A stretch of DNA of 37,073 nucleotides, taken from assembly GCA_045657465.1 (NCBI GenBank), contig JAZOTD010000010.1, positions 1 through 37,073 of the forward strand, written 5' to 3'. The position numbers were made by a program, and so were the translations under genes. This document shows positions 7,225 through 16,149 of the stretch, piece by piece. The stretch comes from RGIG1681 sp045657465 (GTDB lineage Bacteria; Bacillota; Clostridia; Christensenellales; UBA1242). The number at the start of each line of letters is the position of its first letter. The stretch's first letter is position 1. The notes beneath the pieces are model-generated. The model saw only the letters and a list, made by a program, of their open reading frames with translations. It had not been told where the DNA came from and ran no database searches.

Positions 7225-9747
7225 TTAATTTGCACTGTTATGTCTAACAACAGCATAATTTATACTCTTAACTTCAACTGAAAGTGACTTGCCTTTTCCG
7301 TTTCTCAAATCTTCTGCGATTGTAGAAATTGAAATTGCTGAATACTCTTCATCAGTTGTAATAATCACAACATCATCACCATCAGCAAATACACCAGCAC
7401 ACATTACATTATCACCACTTGAAGCATTGCCTTTAAGATCAAACACCTTAACACCTTTTCTATATCTAGCAAGCACATCAACTTCAGAAACATTGATTTG
7501 TTTTGCATAAGCTGTGTCTGACACAAGCACAATGTTTTGACCAGCAACAACTTGATTTGCAGAAACGACCTCATCACCATCTGCAAGCATAACACCTTTA
7601 ACACCGCCAGAAATTCTGCCTTGTTCTGGAATGTCAGACTTTTCAGCGTTTAATCCCATACCCTTTTTAGTAACAAACATAATTGTTGTATCTGGCTTGT
7701 CAAACTCAATTGAAATGAGTTCATCTCCATCTTTAAGTTTCATTGCTTGATAAGATGATTTAACGATTATATATTCATTAAGTGCTGTCTTTTTAATCAT
7801 ACCTTGTTTTGTGAAGAACAACAACATCTTATCACTCTGTTCTGTTGGATTTTCGATAACAGCAACAGGAACTTCACCAGAAGAAAGTCCGCTAACAAGT
7901 TTTGATAATTCAATGCCTTTTTCTTTAAACTTTGAAAGTGGAAGCCCGTTAACGTCAACCTTAAATGCATTTCCCTTGTTTGTAAACACCAAAACATCTT
8001 TCGTTGTTGTCGTTTTTGCATATGCAACATGCACTTCAGTAAGTCTTGATTTATCTGTCCAAACCTTGCTTGAACCAGAAATCATTGAAGGTGTCATGCT
8101 CTTAACAAATCCATTTGCAGAAAGTGAAACATAAACATTTTGTGATGTTTTTGCAACCAATGATTCAGCATCAGCAACTTTAAATTTATCAAGTGATTCA
8201 ATAACAACACTTCTTCTTGGGTCTTTAAATTTCTTCTTAATTTCAAGCATTTCGCTCTTAACAATGTCAAATTGCAATTTTTTAGAATTTAAGATTGCTG
8301 AAAGCTTTTCAATCAAAGCTTGAACTTCTTTAAGTTCTTGTTCGAGCTTGTAAATTTCAAGAGAAGTAAGTCTTGCAAGACGCATATCGAGAATTGCTTG
8401 TGCTTGTCTGTCTGAAAGCTCAAAACGTTCCATAAGTCTGCGTTTTGCTTCTGCAGTGTCTTCAGAAGTTTTAATAATTTTAACAACTTCATCAATATTT
8501 CTAACTGCAACAATAAGACCAAGCAAAATATGTTCTCTTTCTTTTGCAATGTCTAAATCATATTTTGTTCTTCTATAAATAACATCTCTTTGATAGTTGA
8601 TGTAATAAGCCAAAATATCTTGAAGACCCATAAGTTGTGGCCTTCCATCAGCAATTGCAACCATGTTGATGCCATACGAAATTTGCATATCGGTTTCCTT
8701 AAACAAAATCTCAATAATTTTGTTTACGTCAGCATCTTTCTTAACCCTAACAACAGCTCTCATACCCGATCTGTCAGATTCATCCAAAATCTCGGTTATG
8801 CCAGAAAGGTCATATTTTTTATTATCTCTAACTTCCAAAATTCTTTGCAATAATTTTGCTTTGTTAACCTGATATGGAAGTTCAGTAATTACAATATTTT
8901 TCTTTTCATTAGACTTGCCTTCAACATGAACTTTAGCTCTAATCAAAATCTTGCCTTTTCCTGTTTCATAAGCAGTTTTAAGTTCTTCACCAGCAACAAT
9001 ATAACCACCCGTTGGAAAGTCTGGCCCAGGAACAATTTTCATAAGTTCATCTAAAGTTATGTCTCGATTGTCAATCATTGCAATTGCTGCAGAAATGACT
9101 TCTCCAAGATTGTGTGTTGGAATGTTTGTTGCAAGACCAATCGCAATGCCGTTTGCACCATTGACCAAAATATTAGGAAAACGGCAAGGAAGTGTCATTG
9201 GTTCTTGCAATGTGTCGTCAAAGTTTAGTGTCCAATCAACGGTATTTTTATCAAGATCTCTCAACACTTCAAGTGCCAGCGGAGCCATTCTAGCTTCAGT
9301 ATAACGCATCGCGGCCGCACCATCTCCGTCAACAGAACCATAGTTTCCGTGACCATCAACCAAACATTCTCTCATGTTAAAGTCTTGAGCCATTCTAACC
9401 ATCGCATCATAAACAGAAGTGTCGCCATGAGGGTGAAATTTACCTAAACATTCACCAACAATTCTTGCACTCTTTTTATATTCTTTATCTGGAGTAATAT
9501 CAAGTTCATGAAGAGTATAAAGTATTCTTCTTTGAACAGGCTTTAATCCATCTTCAACTCTAGGGAGCGCTCTTTCTAGAATGACGTGTTCTGAATAAGG
9601 AATCATTGATTCACTCAAAACAACATCAATGTCTTTTTGAATAACACTCTTTCCAAAACCCGAACCATCAATAACGTTTTCATCAATTTCATCAACAATT
9701 TCTTCGTTTTCTTCGCCATTTTCTAATTTGATTTCTTCTTCGCTCAT
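7225..9747 (-). CDS. gyrA/parC: type IIA DNA topoisomerase A subunit (GyrA/ParC family, topoisomerase IV-like)
   Basis: The DNA-cleaving subunit of a type II topoisomerase. From the second ATG (9747, five bases after GAGAGG) it is 840 aa. The catalytic Tyr is about residue 149 in AAAMRYTEARM; the quinolone-pocket region reads HPHGDTSVYD (about 105-114), with Thr-Ser at the positions where resistance changes arise elsewhere. A coiled coil and C-terminal beta-pinwheel repeats follow (NGFVKSM, TNKGNAFKV, TKQGMIKKT). I see no canonical GyrA box (QRRGGKG) in the first blade; the nearest text is GRISGGVKG in a later blade. The N-terminal wording PYSEHVILERALPRVEDGLKPVQRR and NFDDTLQEP, as I recall, fits the clostridial topoisomerase IV-like class better than classical gyrase. 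It pairs with the B-subunit gene 17 bases upstream. Confidence 0.9.
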   Translation of the reverse strand: MSEEEIKLENGEENEEIVDEIDENVIDGSGFGKSVIQKDIDVVLSESMIPYSEHVILERALPRVEDGLKPVQRRILYTLHELDITPDKEYKKSARIVGECLGKFHPHGDTSVYDAMVRMAQDFNMRECLVDGHGNYGSVDGDGAAAMRYTEARMAPLALEVLRDLDKNTVDWTLNFDDTLQEPMTLPCRFPNILVNGANGIAIGLATNIPTHNLGEVISAAIAMIDNRDITLDELMKIVPGPDFPTGGYIVAGEELKTAYETGKGKILIRAKVHVEGKSNEKKNIVITELPYQVNKAKLLQRILEVRDNKKYDLSGITEILDESDRSGMRAVVRVKKDADVNKIIEILFKETDMQISYGINMVAIADGRPQLMGLQDILAYYINYQRDVIYRRTKYDLDIAKEREHILLGLIVAVRNIDEVVKIIKTSEDTAEAKRRLMERFELSDRQAQAILDMRLARLTSLEIYKLEQELKEVQALIEKLSAILNSKKLQFDIVKSEMLEIKKKFKDPRRSVVIESLDKFKVADAESLVAKTSQNVYVSLSANGFVKSMTPSMISGSSKVWTDKSRLTEVHVAYAKTTTTKDVLVFTNKGNAFKVDVNGLPLSKFKEKGIELSKLVSGLSSGEVPVAVIENPTEQSDKMLLFFTKQGMIKKTALNEYIIVKSSYQAMKLKDGDELISIEFDKPDTTIMFVTKKGMGLNAEKSDIPEQGRISGGVKGVMLADGDEVVSANQVVAGQNIVLVSDTAYAKQINVSEVDVLARYRKGVKVFDLKGNASSGDNVMCAGVFADGDDVVIITTDEEYSAISISTIAEDLRNGKGKSLSVEVKSINYAVVRHNSAN

Positions 9748-9764
9748 CATAGCCTCTCATAAAT

Positions 9765-11795
9765 TTATTTCTTTTTAGTGCTAATCAATTCAGACAATGA
9801 ATCAATTCTTGAAAAGTTAGCATGGTCTGAAATATAATTTTTTCTACTTTCAACATTGTCACCCATCCAAGTTGAAATCATCTTTTCTGCTTCAGCAGCA
9901 TCATCAATGGTTACTTGAACAAGTGTTCTTTGTGTTGGATCCATTGTTGTATCCCAAAGCTGGTCTTTATCCATTTCACCAAGACCTTTATAACGTTGAA
10001 GTTTATATCCCTTTCCAACTCTCTTGATTGCTTCAGGAAGTTCCGCATCAGAATAAACATATTCAATCTTATCACGTTTTGCCACTCTATAAAGAGGTGG
10101 AAGACCAATAAACACGTGTCCGTTTGTGATAAGTTTTTTCATATATCTAAAGAAGAATGTAAGCAAAATGCTTCGAATATGGAAACCGTCTTGGTCAGCA
10201 TCTGCCAAGATGATAACTTTGTTGTATTTAATTGCATCAACATCAAAGTCTTCACCAATTCCCGCACCGAGTGCAGAAATCAATGTTCTAAATTCTTCAT
10301 TTTGCAACACTTGGTCAATTCTCTTTTTCTCAACGTTTAATGGTTTACCTCTAAGTGGCAAAATTGCTTGAAAGTGTCTATCTCTTGCTTGCTTACAACT
10401 TCCACCAGCCGAATCACCTTCAACAATAAAAATTTCATTATTTGCATAGTTTTTGCCAGTGCAAGATGCAAGTTTTCCAATAAGTGTTGAGTTTTCAATA
10501 GAGTTCTTTTGTCTTGCAATTTCTTTAGCTTTTCTACTTGCTTCACGAACCTTTGCTGCAGACACAGCTTTTTCAATCACTGAAGACAAAATTTTACTTG
10601 TTTTCTTGTTTGAAAAGAAATCATTTAACCCTTTGCAAACAACACTTTCAACAGCTGGCCTTGCTTGTGGGTTTCCTAGTTTTGCCTTTGTTTGTCCTTC
10701 AAATTCAACAGTCTTCATCTTAACAAGCAAAACTGTTGTCAAACCTTCTCTAAAATCATCACCAACAAGAGATGCTTGGTTTTTGCCTTTAAGTGAACCA
10801 CTCTTTGCTGCGAGATCTGAAAGAGCTTTTGTGAGACCACTCTTAAAACCAATTTCATGAGTTCCACCATCTGGTGTTTGAATGTTGTTTACATATGAAA
10901 ATGTGCTTTCAGCATAGCTGTCAGTGTGTTGCATGGCAATTTCAACTTTAATTCCATCAACTTCACCTTCAATGTAAATTGGTTCTGGATAAAGCGCTGT
11001 TTTTGACTCATTAATATATTTAACAAAGTCAATAACACCACCATCATATTTAAACACATAAGACTTTGAATCTGTGTCTTTGTCAGCTTCAACAATAAAG
11101 TCAATTTCAAGTCCACGATTTAAAAATGCAACTTCTTCCAAGTGTTCTTTGATTGTATCAGCATTAAACTCAACAGTTTCAAAAATTCTGTCATCTGGCA
11201 TGAATGTTACTCTTGTTCCAGTTACAACATCAACACCGATTTCTTTGAGTGAATATTTTGGAACGCCACCCTTAACCTTGCCGCTTTTATCTTCCTTGCT
11301 TTCAAACTCTTGAATATACTTTTTGCCATCTCTGCTAATTTCAAGTTTAAGCCATCTTGAAAGTGCATTAACAACCGAAGCACCAACACCATGAAGACCA
11401 CCAGAATAAGCGTAGTTTTCATTATTAAATTTTCCACCCGCATGAAGTTCAGTGAAAACGACTTCAGCAGCAGAAACCTTCTTTTGTGGATGTATTGCAA
11501 CAGGAATACCTCTTCCATTATCTTCAACCGTTATTGAACCATCTGTGTGAAGTGTAACAATAATTCTTGTGCAATATCCATTTGCAGCTTCGTCAACAGC
11601 ATTATCAACAATTTCCCAAACCAAATGGTGCAAGCCTTTAACTCCAGTTGTTCCAATATACATACCAGGACGAAGTCTAACAGCATCAAGGCCTTCTAAA
11701 ATTTGAATATCTTTTGCATCATACGCCTTTGCAGATGCTTTTGATTTTGTTGTTTCTTTCTTTTTGTCCGTTGTCTTGGTTTTATTTTCAGCCAT
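9765..11795 (-). CDS. gyrB/parE: type IIA DNA topoisomerase B subunit (GyrB/ParE family)
   Basis: The ATPase subunit of the topoisomerase, 676 aa. After a Lys/Thr-rich tail of about 25 residues come the GHKL ATPase motifs (EIVDNAVDEA, EDNGRGIPV, GGLHGVGASVVNAL), the transducer domain, and the TOPRIM domain with EGDSAGGSCKQARDRHFQA and the metal motif DADQDGFHI. The C-terminus has QRYKGLGEMDKDQLWDTTMDP. It lacks the long insert of enterobacterial GyrB. DADQDG, where DADVDG is commoner in gyrase, recalls the clostridial ParE-like class. A TATAAT promoter lies upstream and a G-rich SD (AGGGGG) is six bases before the ATG. The A-subunit gene follows after 17 bases, so the two subunits are made from one transcript. 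Assignment as gyrase or topoisomerase IV needs the rest of the genome. Confidence 0.92.
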   Translation of the reverse strand: MAENKTKTTDKKKETTKSKASAKAYDAKDIQILEGLDAVRLRPGMYIGTTGVKGLHHLVWEIVDNAVDEAANGYCTRIIVTLHTDGSITVEDNGRGIPVAIHPQKKVSAAEVVFTELHAGGKFNNENYAYSGGLHGVGASVVNALSRWLKLEISRDGKKYIQEFESKEDKSGKVKGGVPKYSLKEIGVDVVTGTRVTFMPDDRIFETVEFNADTIKEHLEEVAFLNRGLEIDFIVEADKDTDSKSYVFKYDGGVIDFVKYINESKTALYPEPIYIEGEVDGIKVEIAMQHTDSYAESTFSYVNNIQTPDGGTHEIGFKSGLTKALSDLAAKSGSLKGKNQASLVGDDFREGLTTVLLVKMKTVEFEGQTKAKLGNPQARPAVESVVCKGLNDFFSNKKTSKILSSVIEKAVSAAKVREASRKAKEIARQKNSIENSTLIGKLASCTGKNYANNEIFIVEGDSAGGSCKQARDRHFQAILPLRGKPLNVEKKRIDQVLQNEEFRTLISALGAGIGEDFDVDAIKYNKVIILADADQDGFHIRSILLTFFFRYMKKLITNGHVFIGLPPLYRVAKRDKIEYVYSDAELPEAIKRVGKGYKLQRYKGLGEMDKDQLWDTTMDPTQRTLVQVTIDDAAEAEKMISTWMGDNVESRKNYISDHANFSRIDSLSELISTKKK

Positions 11796-11822
11796 TTCTA
11801 GCCCCCTACCTATAATGCCTTA

Positions 11823-11852
11823 ATTATAACAATAAAAAATATTTTTTTGCAA
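11823..11852 (-). promoter_or_regulatory. promoter of the topoisomerase operon
   Basis: TTGCAA (11852-11847), 18-base spacer, TATAAT (11828-11823) on the minus strand; predicted start near 11816, giving a leader of about 20 bases that includes AGGGGG. Confidence 0.65.
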
Positions 11853-11913
11853 ACAAAAAATCTAAAAACCCACATAAATTGCGTATTTATATGCATTTTT
11901 GCCATAAAAAAAA

Positions 11914-11934
11914 GCAAAAATAAAATATTTTTGC
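11914..11934 (-). terminator. AT-rich intrinsic terminator
   Basis: On the minus strand GCAAAAATA pairs with TATTTTTGC around three bases and is followed by eight T. It lies directly after the 414-aa unknown gene. Confidence 0.75.
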
Positions 11935-11941
11935 CTTTTAA

Positions 11942-13186
11942 TTATTCATTCACAGCTTGTTTAGCAACTACAGACATCTCATTTGCTGTTTCAGTGTAAG
12001 AAACTGTACTTAATTCAATCTCGCCGTTATTAGACACTCTCATAATAACATCTTCAGCTGGTTTTGAATTAACAACTTTTTCATAAGATGCTGACAATCT
12101 AAACAAATTATCAGTCAAGTTAAAGGTCAACATTGCAAAGTCACCCTTTTCTTTATTTTGTCCCCTATATGATTTAAATAATGTAAATCCTTGATTTGTC
12201 ATACCCATCATATAAGATACATATGGGGCATCTTTTCGTTTAATATCGATCGATGCATAATTGCTAGCCTTAACAACAGAAAAAACATCTTGTTCTTGTG
12301 AATTTTCTCCAGTAGCATAATATGTTGCACGTCTATTTTTTTCACTATAACCAGAACTAGCAATTGCTCGTGCAACTAGTGACATATTATTGTGTCTTAA
12401 AGTTCCGTCACCAACAACAATTTTTTCATCAAAATACTTGTCATTAATAACTGAATTCATCATCATAACAAGATCAGTCATAGTGAAATCTTCAACTTCA
12501 CCAACACATTTTTTTAATCTTTCATAAAGTTCTAAAAACACGCATTCAAATTTAACTGCCGACATTGTGTCTGGAACATCTATTCCATTATTTTTTAAAG
12601 CGTTCTGTATGAAATCAAAAAATAATTTATATTCATCACTATATGAGCTTTTTGAAACAATAATTGGATCTTGATTTCCAGCTTTCATTCTTGTTTTTTG
12701 AGTGGTTTCAATTCCGCCAGCCCCACTTACAACATCTATTGTCTTTAAATAAAATATATCATCTTCTATTGGTTTGTTTTTGTATTCTGCCAAAACTTTC
12801 GCAGAACTTGCTGTTTCAATCTTAACCGCTTTAGTGGAATTTCCTAAAACAGATTTTATCTTAAAAAACGGTAACTTGTCTCCCGATTTATAAAAATATA
12901 AAATTGGCAAGCCTTTAGACATAAATCCTTTGACATATGTTTTTGAAGTTTGAGTTGAAACATCAAACATATTGTCAACTTGTCTAAAGTCTGTTGATTT
13001 GTTTTGAGCTTTTAATTGATCAAGCCATTCAAGTGCAACGCTTAATCTTGAAACATCAATTTCAACGTTTTCTAAAATAGCTTCCAAAATTACATCACAA
13101 AGGCTTTCATCAATCGGTGCATCATTCCCGCTAAAATAGCAAGCTAATCTTTCGTGTAAGTTTTGTACTTCTATGTTATTTAGCAC
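11942..13186 (-). CDS. hypothetical protein, 414 aa, soluble
   Basis: I do not recognise this protein. It has no signal peptide or membrane segment, so it is probably cytoplasmic. The N-terminal 70 residues look helical (ESLCDVILEAILENVEIDVSRLSVALEWLDQLK); the middle holds YVKGFMSKGLPILYFYKSGDKLPFFKIKSVLG; the C-terminal half is mixed alpha/beta with no catalytic motif I can name. The start is GTG with AAGGAG seven bases upstream. It has its own consensus-like promoter and terminator, so it is a single-gene unit, although its neighbour upstream on the same strand is also an uncharacterised protein of similar base composition. Ordinary composition and a good promoter argue for a real, expressed gene. 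Function is left open. Confidence 0.85.
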   Translation of the reverse strand: MLNNIEVQNLHERLACYFSGNDAPIDESLCDVILEAILENVEIDVSRLSVALEWLDQLKAQNKSTDFRQVDNMFDVSTQTSKTYVKGFMSKGLPILYFYKSGDKLPFFKIKSVLGNSTKAVKIETASSAKVLAEYKNKPIEDDIFYLKTIDVVSGAGGIETTQKTRMKAGNQDPIIVSKSSYSDEYKLFFDFIQNALKNNGIDVPDTMSAVKFECVFLELYERLKKCVGEVEDFTMTDLVMMMNSVINDKYFDEKIVVGDGTLRHNNMSLVARAIASSGYSEKNRRATYYATGENSQEQDVFSVVKASNYASIDIKRKDAPYVSYMMGMTNQGFTLFKSYRGQNKEKGDFAMLTFNLTDNLFRLSASYEKVVNSKPAEDVIMRVSNNGEIELSTVSYTETANEMSVVAKQAVNE

Positions 13187-13230
13187 AACTAAACTCCTTA
13201 TTTTTTATATACCTTAAAAAGGCCATAAGT

Positions 13231-13259
13231 ATTATACACTACTCGAGCATGTTTTTCAA
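13231..13259 (-). promoter_or_regulatory. sigma-A type promoter of the 414-aa unknown gene
   Basis: TTGAAA (13259-13254), 17-base spacer, TATAAT (13236-13231) on the minus strand. The leader of about 38 bases holds a small CCTT/AAGG inverted repeat. Confidence 0.75.
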
Positions 13260-13277
13260 GTAAAATCTAAAAATTAA

Positions 13278-15011
13278 TTATTCCATTTGTTGACCATAAA
13301 ATTCTTCAACTTGTTGTTGTTTTCCAACCATACTTGCTTCACGTCTTGATTGCTGAATCTTTGGAATCATTTTTTGAACAACTCCACCTTCTTTGCATAG
13401 TTCTTTAAGATACTTAAACTGATATTCAAAAGCTGAAACAGCTTCTGCACTAAGCTCTCCTGCATTTTTCAATTCTTGATATTGTTCCCATAATTTATCA
13501 AGATTAAACTCGCTTGAAGAATCAAGAACTCCCATTGCATATGTTTCAGTCTTCTTTTGATATCTTTCAAATGCAGCTTTGTTTCTTTCAATATCATCAG
13601 CCATACTGCTGTCACCCATTTGCGCCATAAATTCAAGTGCTGTGAGTTCTGCCATTCTTCCACGCATTTCATTAGGGTCCAACGCATACGCCATATTGTC
13701 TAAAAGAGTCAAAAGTTTATATTCTTCAGAGCCAGGCACCATTCCCATTCTTTCAACTTTATCTTTTTTGCTTGTGGTTTTGCAAGCATAAACCAAGTTT
13801 CCACCTTTACCACTTTCAACGCCACGTTCTTCATTGATAAGTGAGTCCATTGCGTGTCTTGTTTCATGAGTAAGTGTCATAACAAGGTCTGTCAAACTCA
13901 TTTCTTTTCCATTTGTTGGCGCAAGATTAATAACAATTTCTCTTCCAACCCCACTAGGACCATTTTGATAAAACTTACCTTTTGAGTTTGTTTCTTCATT
14001 TGCTATAAATGAAACACTAACAGATTCAGCTGAAAAATTATTCGATTGCAACAATGATGCAATATACTGTGTGCAGAAACTTTGAACCTCTTCTGGGTTT
14101 TTTGATTTTAGCTTATCGGTAAATGCCTTTTTCATACTTTCAGACATCAATGCTGATGCTTGTTCTCTATAAGACATTTCAGAATCATACTCACCCATAT
14201 CAAATGCAGTTTCAGCATCAATTAACATTTTGCCAATTCTAGCGCCTTGAAGTTCTCTTAAACTAGGTTCTTTTGAAAGTCTGCTTTTGTCAAACATTGA
14301 ATCATATGCATTTTCAGCACTTCCATATGCCTTTTTGCCCGAAAAATCTTGAACAACTTCATTTGCAATGTTTTTAACTTGATTGTCAGTTGGTTCAATG
14401 CCAAAAAGTTCTTTAATAAAATTCGCAATACCTGCTGACAAATAAGTAATTAAATTCTTAGTTGCAACACCATCATTAGCAGAAGATTCAAAAGACTCAA
14501 GTTCTTTAGCATCTCTGCCAAAAGCCATATTGTCTTTTTCTGAATCACCTTTTGCAAGTTCAGGGTCTTTATCAAGTTCTTTGTTAAAAACTGAAAATTC
14601 AACAGCAGACACAATTTGAGAATACACCCTGTCTGCAGGAAGATAACTAAGTTTAGATAAGTTGACATTAACAGACAAATCAACCATCACTCCATTATCA
14701 ACACCAGTGCTCTGCATTGTTGTTTTTGGCAAAATAGTTGGATTGTTTGGATCTGAATTTGTATCAATATTGTTAATGCGAATCGCAGTAATATTGGTTC
14801 TATTTTTCCAACGATCATTGATTGACTTTTCAGCACTTTTTATAAGCTTGCCAAACTCATCAATCTTTTTTGGCATCTCTTTTCCAGATTCTCCAGACAA
14901 AATGCCATCAATATCATTATTGTTAAACCCCTTTGGAAGCGGAGCCGCTTTGTTATAATCATCAAAAACATTCTTTAAGCTTTCTTTTTCTTCTCTAATC
15001 TTATCGCTCAT
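13278..15011 (-). CDS. putative zinc metallopeptidase (HExxH) of unknown family
   Basis: The 577-aa product (start 15011, AGAGG six bases upstream) carries HETRH at residues 382-386, coded at 13854-13868, within LVMTLTHETRHAMDSLI. The preceding strand REIVINLAP and the later helix DPNEMRGRMAELTALEFM, whose Glu could be the third zinc ligand, suit a gluzincin-type domain. No signal peptide is present once the upstream in-frame extension, which has no start support, is removed, so it is probably cytoplasmic. The N-terminal 350 residues are polar and helical with no recognised domain; the tail is Gln-rich. An exact consensus promoter suggests strong constitutive expression. Substrate is unknown. 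A structural or inactive zincin fold is the main alternative. Confidence 0.78.
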   Translation of the reverse strand: MSDKIREEKESLKNVFDDYNKAAPLPKGFNNNDIDGILSGESGKEMPKKIDEFGKLIKSAEKSINDRWKNRTNITAIRINNIDTNSDPNNPTILPKTTMQSTGVDNGVMVDLSVNVNLSKLSYLPADRVYSQIVSAVEFSVFNKELDKDPELAKGDSEKDNMAFGRDAKELESFESSANDGVATKNLITYLSAGIANFIKELFGIEPTDNQVKNIANEVVQDFSGKKAYGSAENAYDSMFDKSRLSKEPSLRELQGARIGKMLIDAETAFDMGEYDSEMSYREQASALMSESMKKAFTDKLKSKNPEEVQSFCTQYIASLLQSNNFSAESVSVSFIANEETNSKGKFYQNGPSGVGREIVINLAPTNGKEMSLTDLVMTLTHETRHAMDSLINEERGVESGKGGNLVYACKTTSKKDKVERMGMVPGSEEYKLLTLLDNMAYALDPNEMRGRMAELTALEFMAQMGDSSMADDIERNKAAFERYQKKTETYAMGVLDSSSEFNLDKLWEQYQELKNAGELSAEAVSAFEYQFKYLKELCKEGGVVQKMIPKIQQSRREASMVGKQQQVEEFYGQQME

Positions 15012-15029
15012 AAAGCACCTCTTGCTTAA

Positions 15030-15058
15030 ATTATAACATTTAACAAAAACTATGTCAA
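15030..15058 (-). promoter_or_regulatory. perfect-consensus sigma-A promoter of the metallopeptidase gene
   Basis: TTGACA (15058-15053), 17-base spacer, TATAAT (15035-15030) on the minus strand: a full match to consensus in both boxes, with a leader of about 12 bases containing AGAGGTG. Confidence 0.9.
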
Positions 15059-15078
15059 TTTCAATAACTAAATAACAC

Positions 15079-15107
15079 TTGCTAAAAAAGATTATATCAA
15101 TTATAAT
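15079..15107 (+). promoter_or_regulatory. sigma-A type promoter of the glycosyltransferase gene
   Basis: TTGCTA (15079-15084), 17-base spacer, TATAAT (15102-15107). Divergent from the metallopeptidase promoter only about 20 bases away. Confidence 0.75.
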
Positions 15108-15137
15108 AACAATATCAATCAACTAAAGGAATTATCT

Positions 15138-16088
15138 ATGAAAGAAAATGAAATTATCGATATTTTAATTCCAGCATACAATGCTGAAAAATACATAAAA
15201 ACCTGTCTTGACAGTCTTCTTGGACAAACATATAACAACGTTAGAATTGTTGTCGCAGAAGATGGCTCAAAAGATGGTTCACTTGCACTTTTAAATGAAT
15301 ATGCAAAACAGTATTCAAACGTTGAAGTCTATCCAAAACAAAATGAAGGCAATATTTCCAAAACCAGAAATTTCTTACTTGGAAAAATTAAGTCAAAATA
15401 TTTTACATTTTTTGATGTTGACGACTATGCCGAACCAACCTACATTGAAACTCTTTATCGCAATCTCACCTCTTTTGATGCAGACATATCAATTTGCGGA
15501 AGAAAAAGACACTATGAACACAAAACACCAAACCTTACCCCATATCTAACAGATGCAGAACCTGTTGTGTTTTTAAACAAACAAGAAGCACTCGCCGAGC
15601 TTATTTCATCAAATCTTTTCAACGGCTCTGCATGTGCAAAACTTTATAAATCATCACTTCTAAAAAATGTTGATTTTGACCCAGCAATTCACTATGGTGA
15701 AGATTTAGATTTTTGCTTTAAAATATTCCAAAATGCAAACAAATTTACTTATTCTCCAAAACCACTCTATCATTACATCATTCGCAAAAACAGTTTGGTT
15801 ACAAGCAAATTTAATCTAAAAAAAGTTACTTGTGTTGACTGCTATCAAAAAATCATTAACAAACTTGGTGAAGACGAAGAACTTCTCACTTGTGCAAAAT
15901 CAATGCAAGGGCTTATCGCAATAGAAATTCTTTATTACACATGGCGTGATAAATACAAAGATAAAAAATTAAAAAAGAGCTTAAAATCAATCATTAAAAA
16001 TAGCATTCCATATATCAAGAAAAATAAACGTCTTTCAAAATTATACAGATGCACCCCAGCAGTATGGTGGCTAACAAAATTTATGTAA
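15138..16088 (+). CDS. family 2 glycosyltransferase
   Basis: A 316-aa GT-A fold glycosyltransferase that should move a sugar from a nucleotide donor to a cell-surface glycan. The N-terminus has the GT2 signature ILIPAYNAEKYIKTCLDSLLGQTY, then EDGSKDGS (41-48) and the metal-binding DxD in FFDVDDYAEP (D93, D95). GEDLDFCFKI supplies the usual late acidic motif. The C-terminal 80 residues are basic with no clear membrane helix, so it probably sits at the inner membrane face by charge. AAAGGA lies just before the ATG. It is monocistronic, closed by a terminator before murG. Acceptor and sugar cannot be told; teichoic-acid or capsule synthesis are typical roles. Confidence 0.9.
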   Translation: MKENEIIDILIPAYNAEKYIKTCLDSLLGQTYNNVRIVVAEDGSKDGSLALLNEYAKQYSNVEVYPKQNEGNISKTRNFLLGKIKSKYFTFFDVDDYAEPTYIETLYRNLTSFDADISICGRKRHYEHKTPNLTPYLTDAEPVVFLNKQEALAELISSNLFNGSACAKLYKSSLLKNVDFDPAIHYGEDLDFCFKIFQNANKFTYSPKPLYHYIIRKNSLVTSKFNLKKVTCVDCYQKIINKLGEDEELLTCAKSMQGLIAIEILYYTWRDKYKDKKLKKSLKSIIKNSIPYIKKNKRLSKLYRCTPAVWWLTKFM

Positions 16089-16107
16089 AACACGGACTTC
16101 CGTGTTT
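16088..16107 (+). terminator. intrinsic terminator after the glycosyltransferase gene
   Basis: AAACACGG pairs with CCGTGTTT around a four-base loop, followed by T-rich sequence. It begins at the stop codon. Confidence 0.85.
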
Positions 16108-16112
16108 TTCTT

Positions 16113-16141
16113 TTGAATTTTTATTTAAATAAAAACATAAA
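16113..16141 (+). promoter_or_regulatory. possible promoter of murG
   Basis: TTGAAT (16113-16118), 17-base spacer, CATAAA (16136-16141). It would start the transcript about two bases before the murG ATG. The -10 is only a 4/6 match. Confidence 0.4.
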
Positions 16142-16149
16142 CTAGAAAT

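Noticed and set aside
9915..10340. A plus-strand open frame of about 141 codons
   Set aside because: Antisense to the TOPRIM region of the topoisomerase B subunit, which is clearly coding.
15012..15122. N-terminal extension of the metallopeptidase (an Ile-rich hydrophobic segment that could look like a signal anchor)
   Set aside because: It runs through the perfect-consensus promoter and has no ribosome-binding site; ATG 15011 has AGAGG in place.
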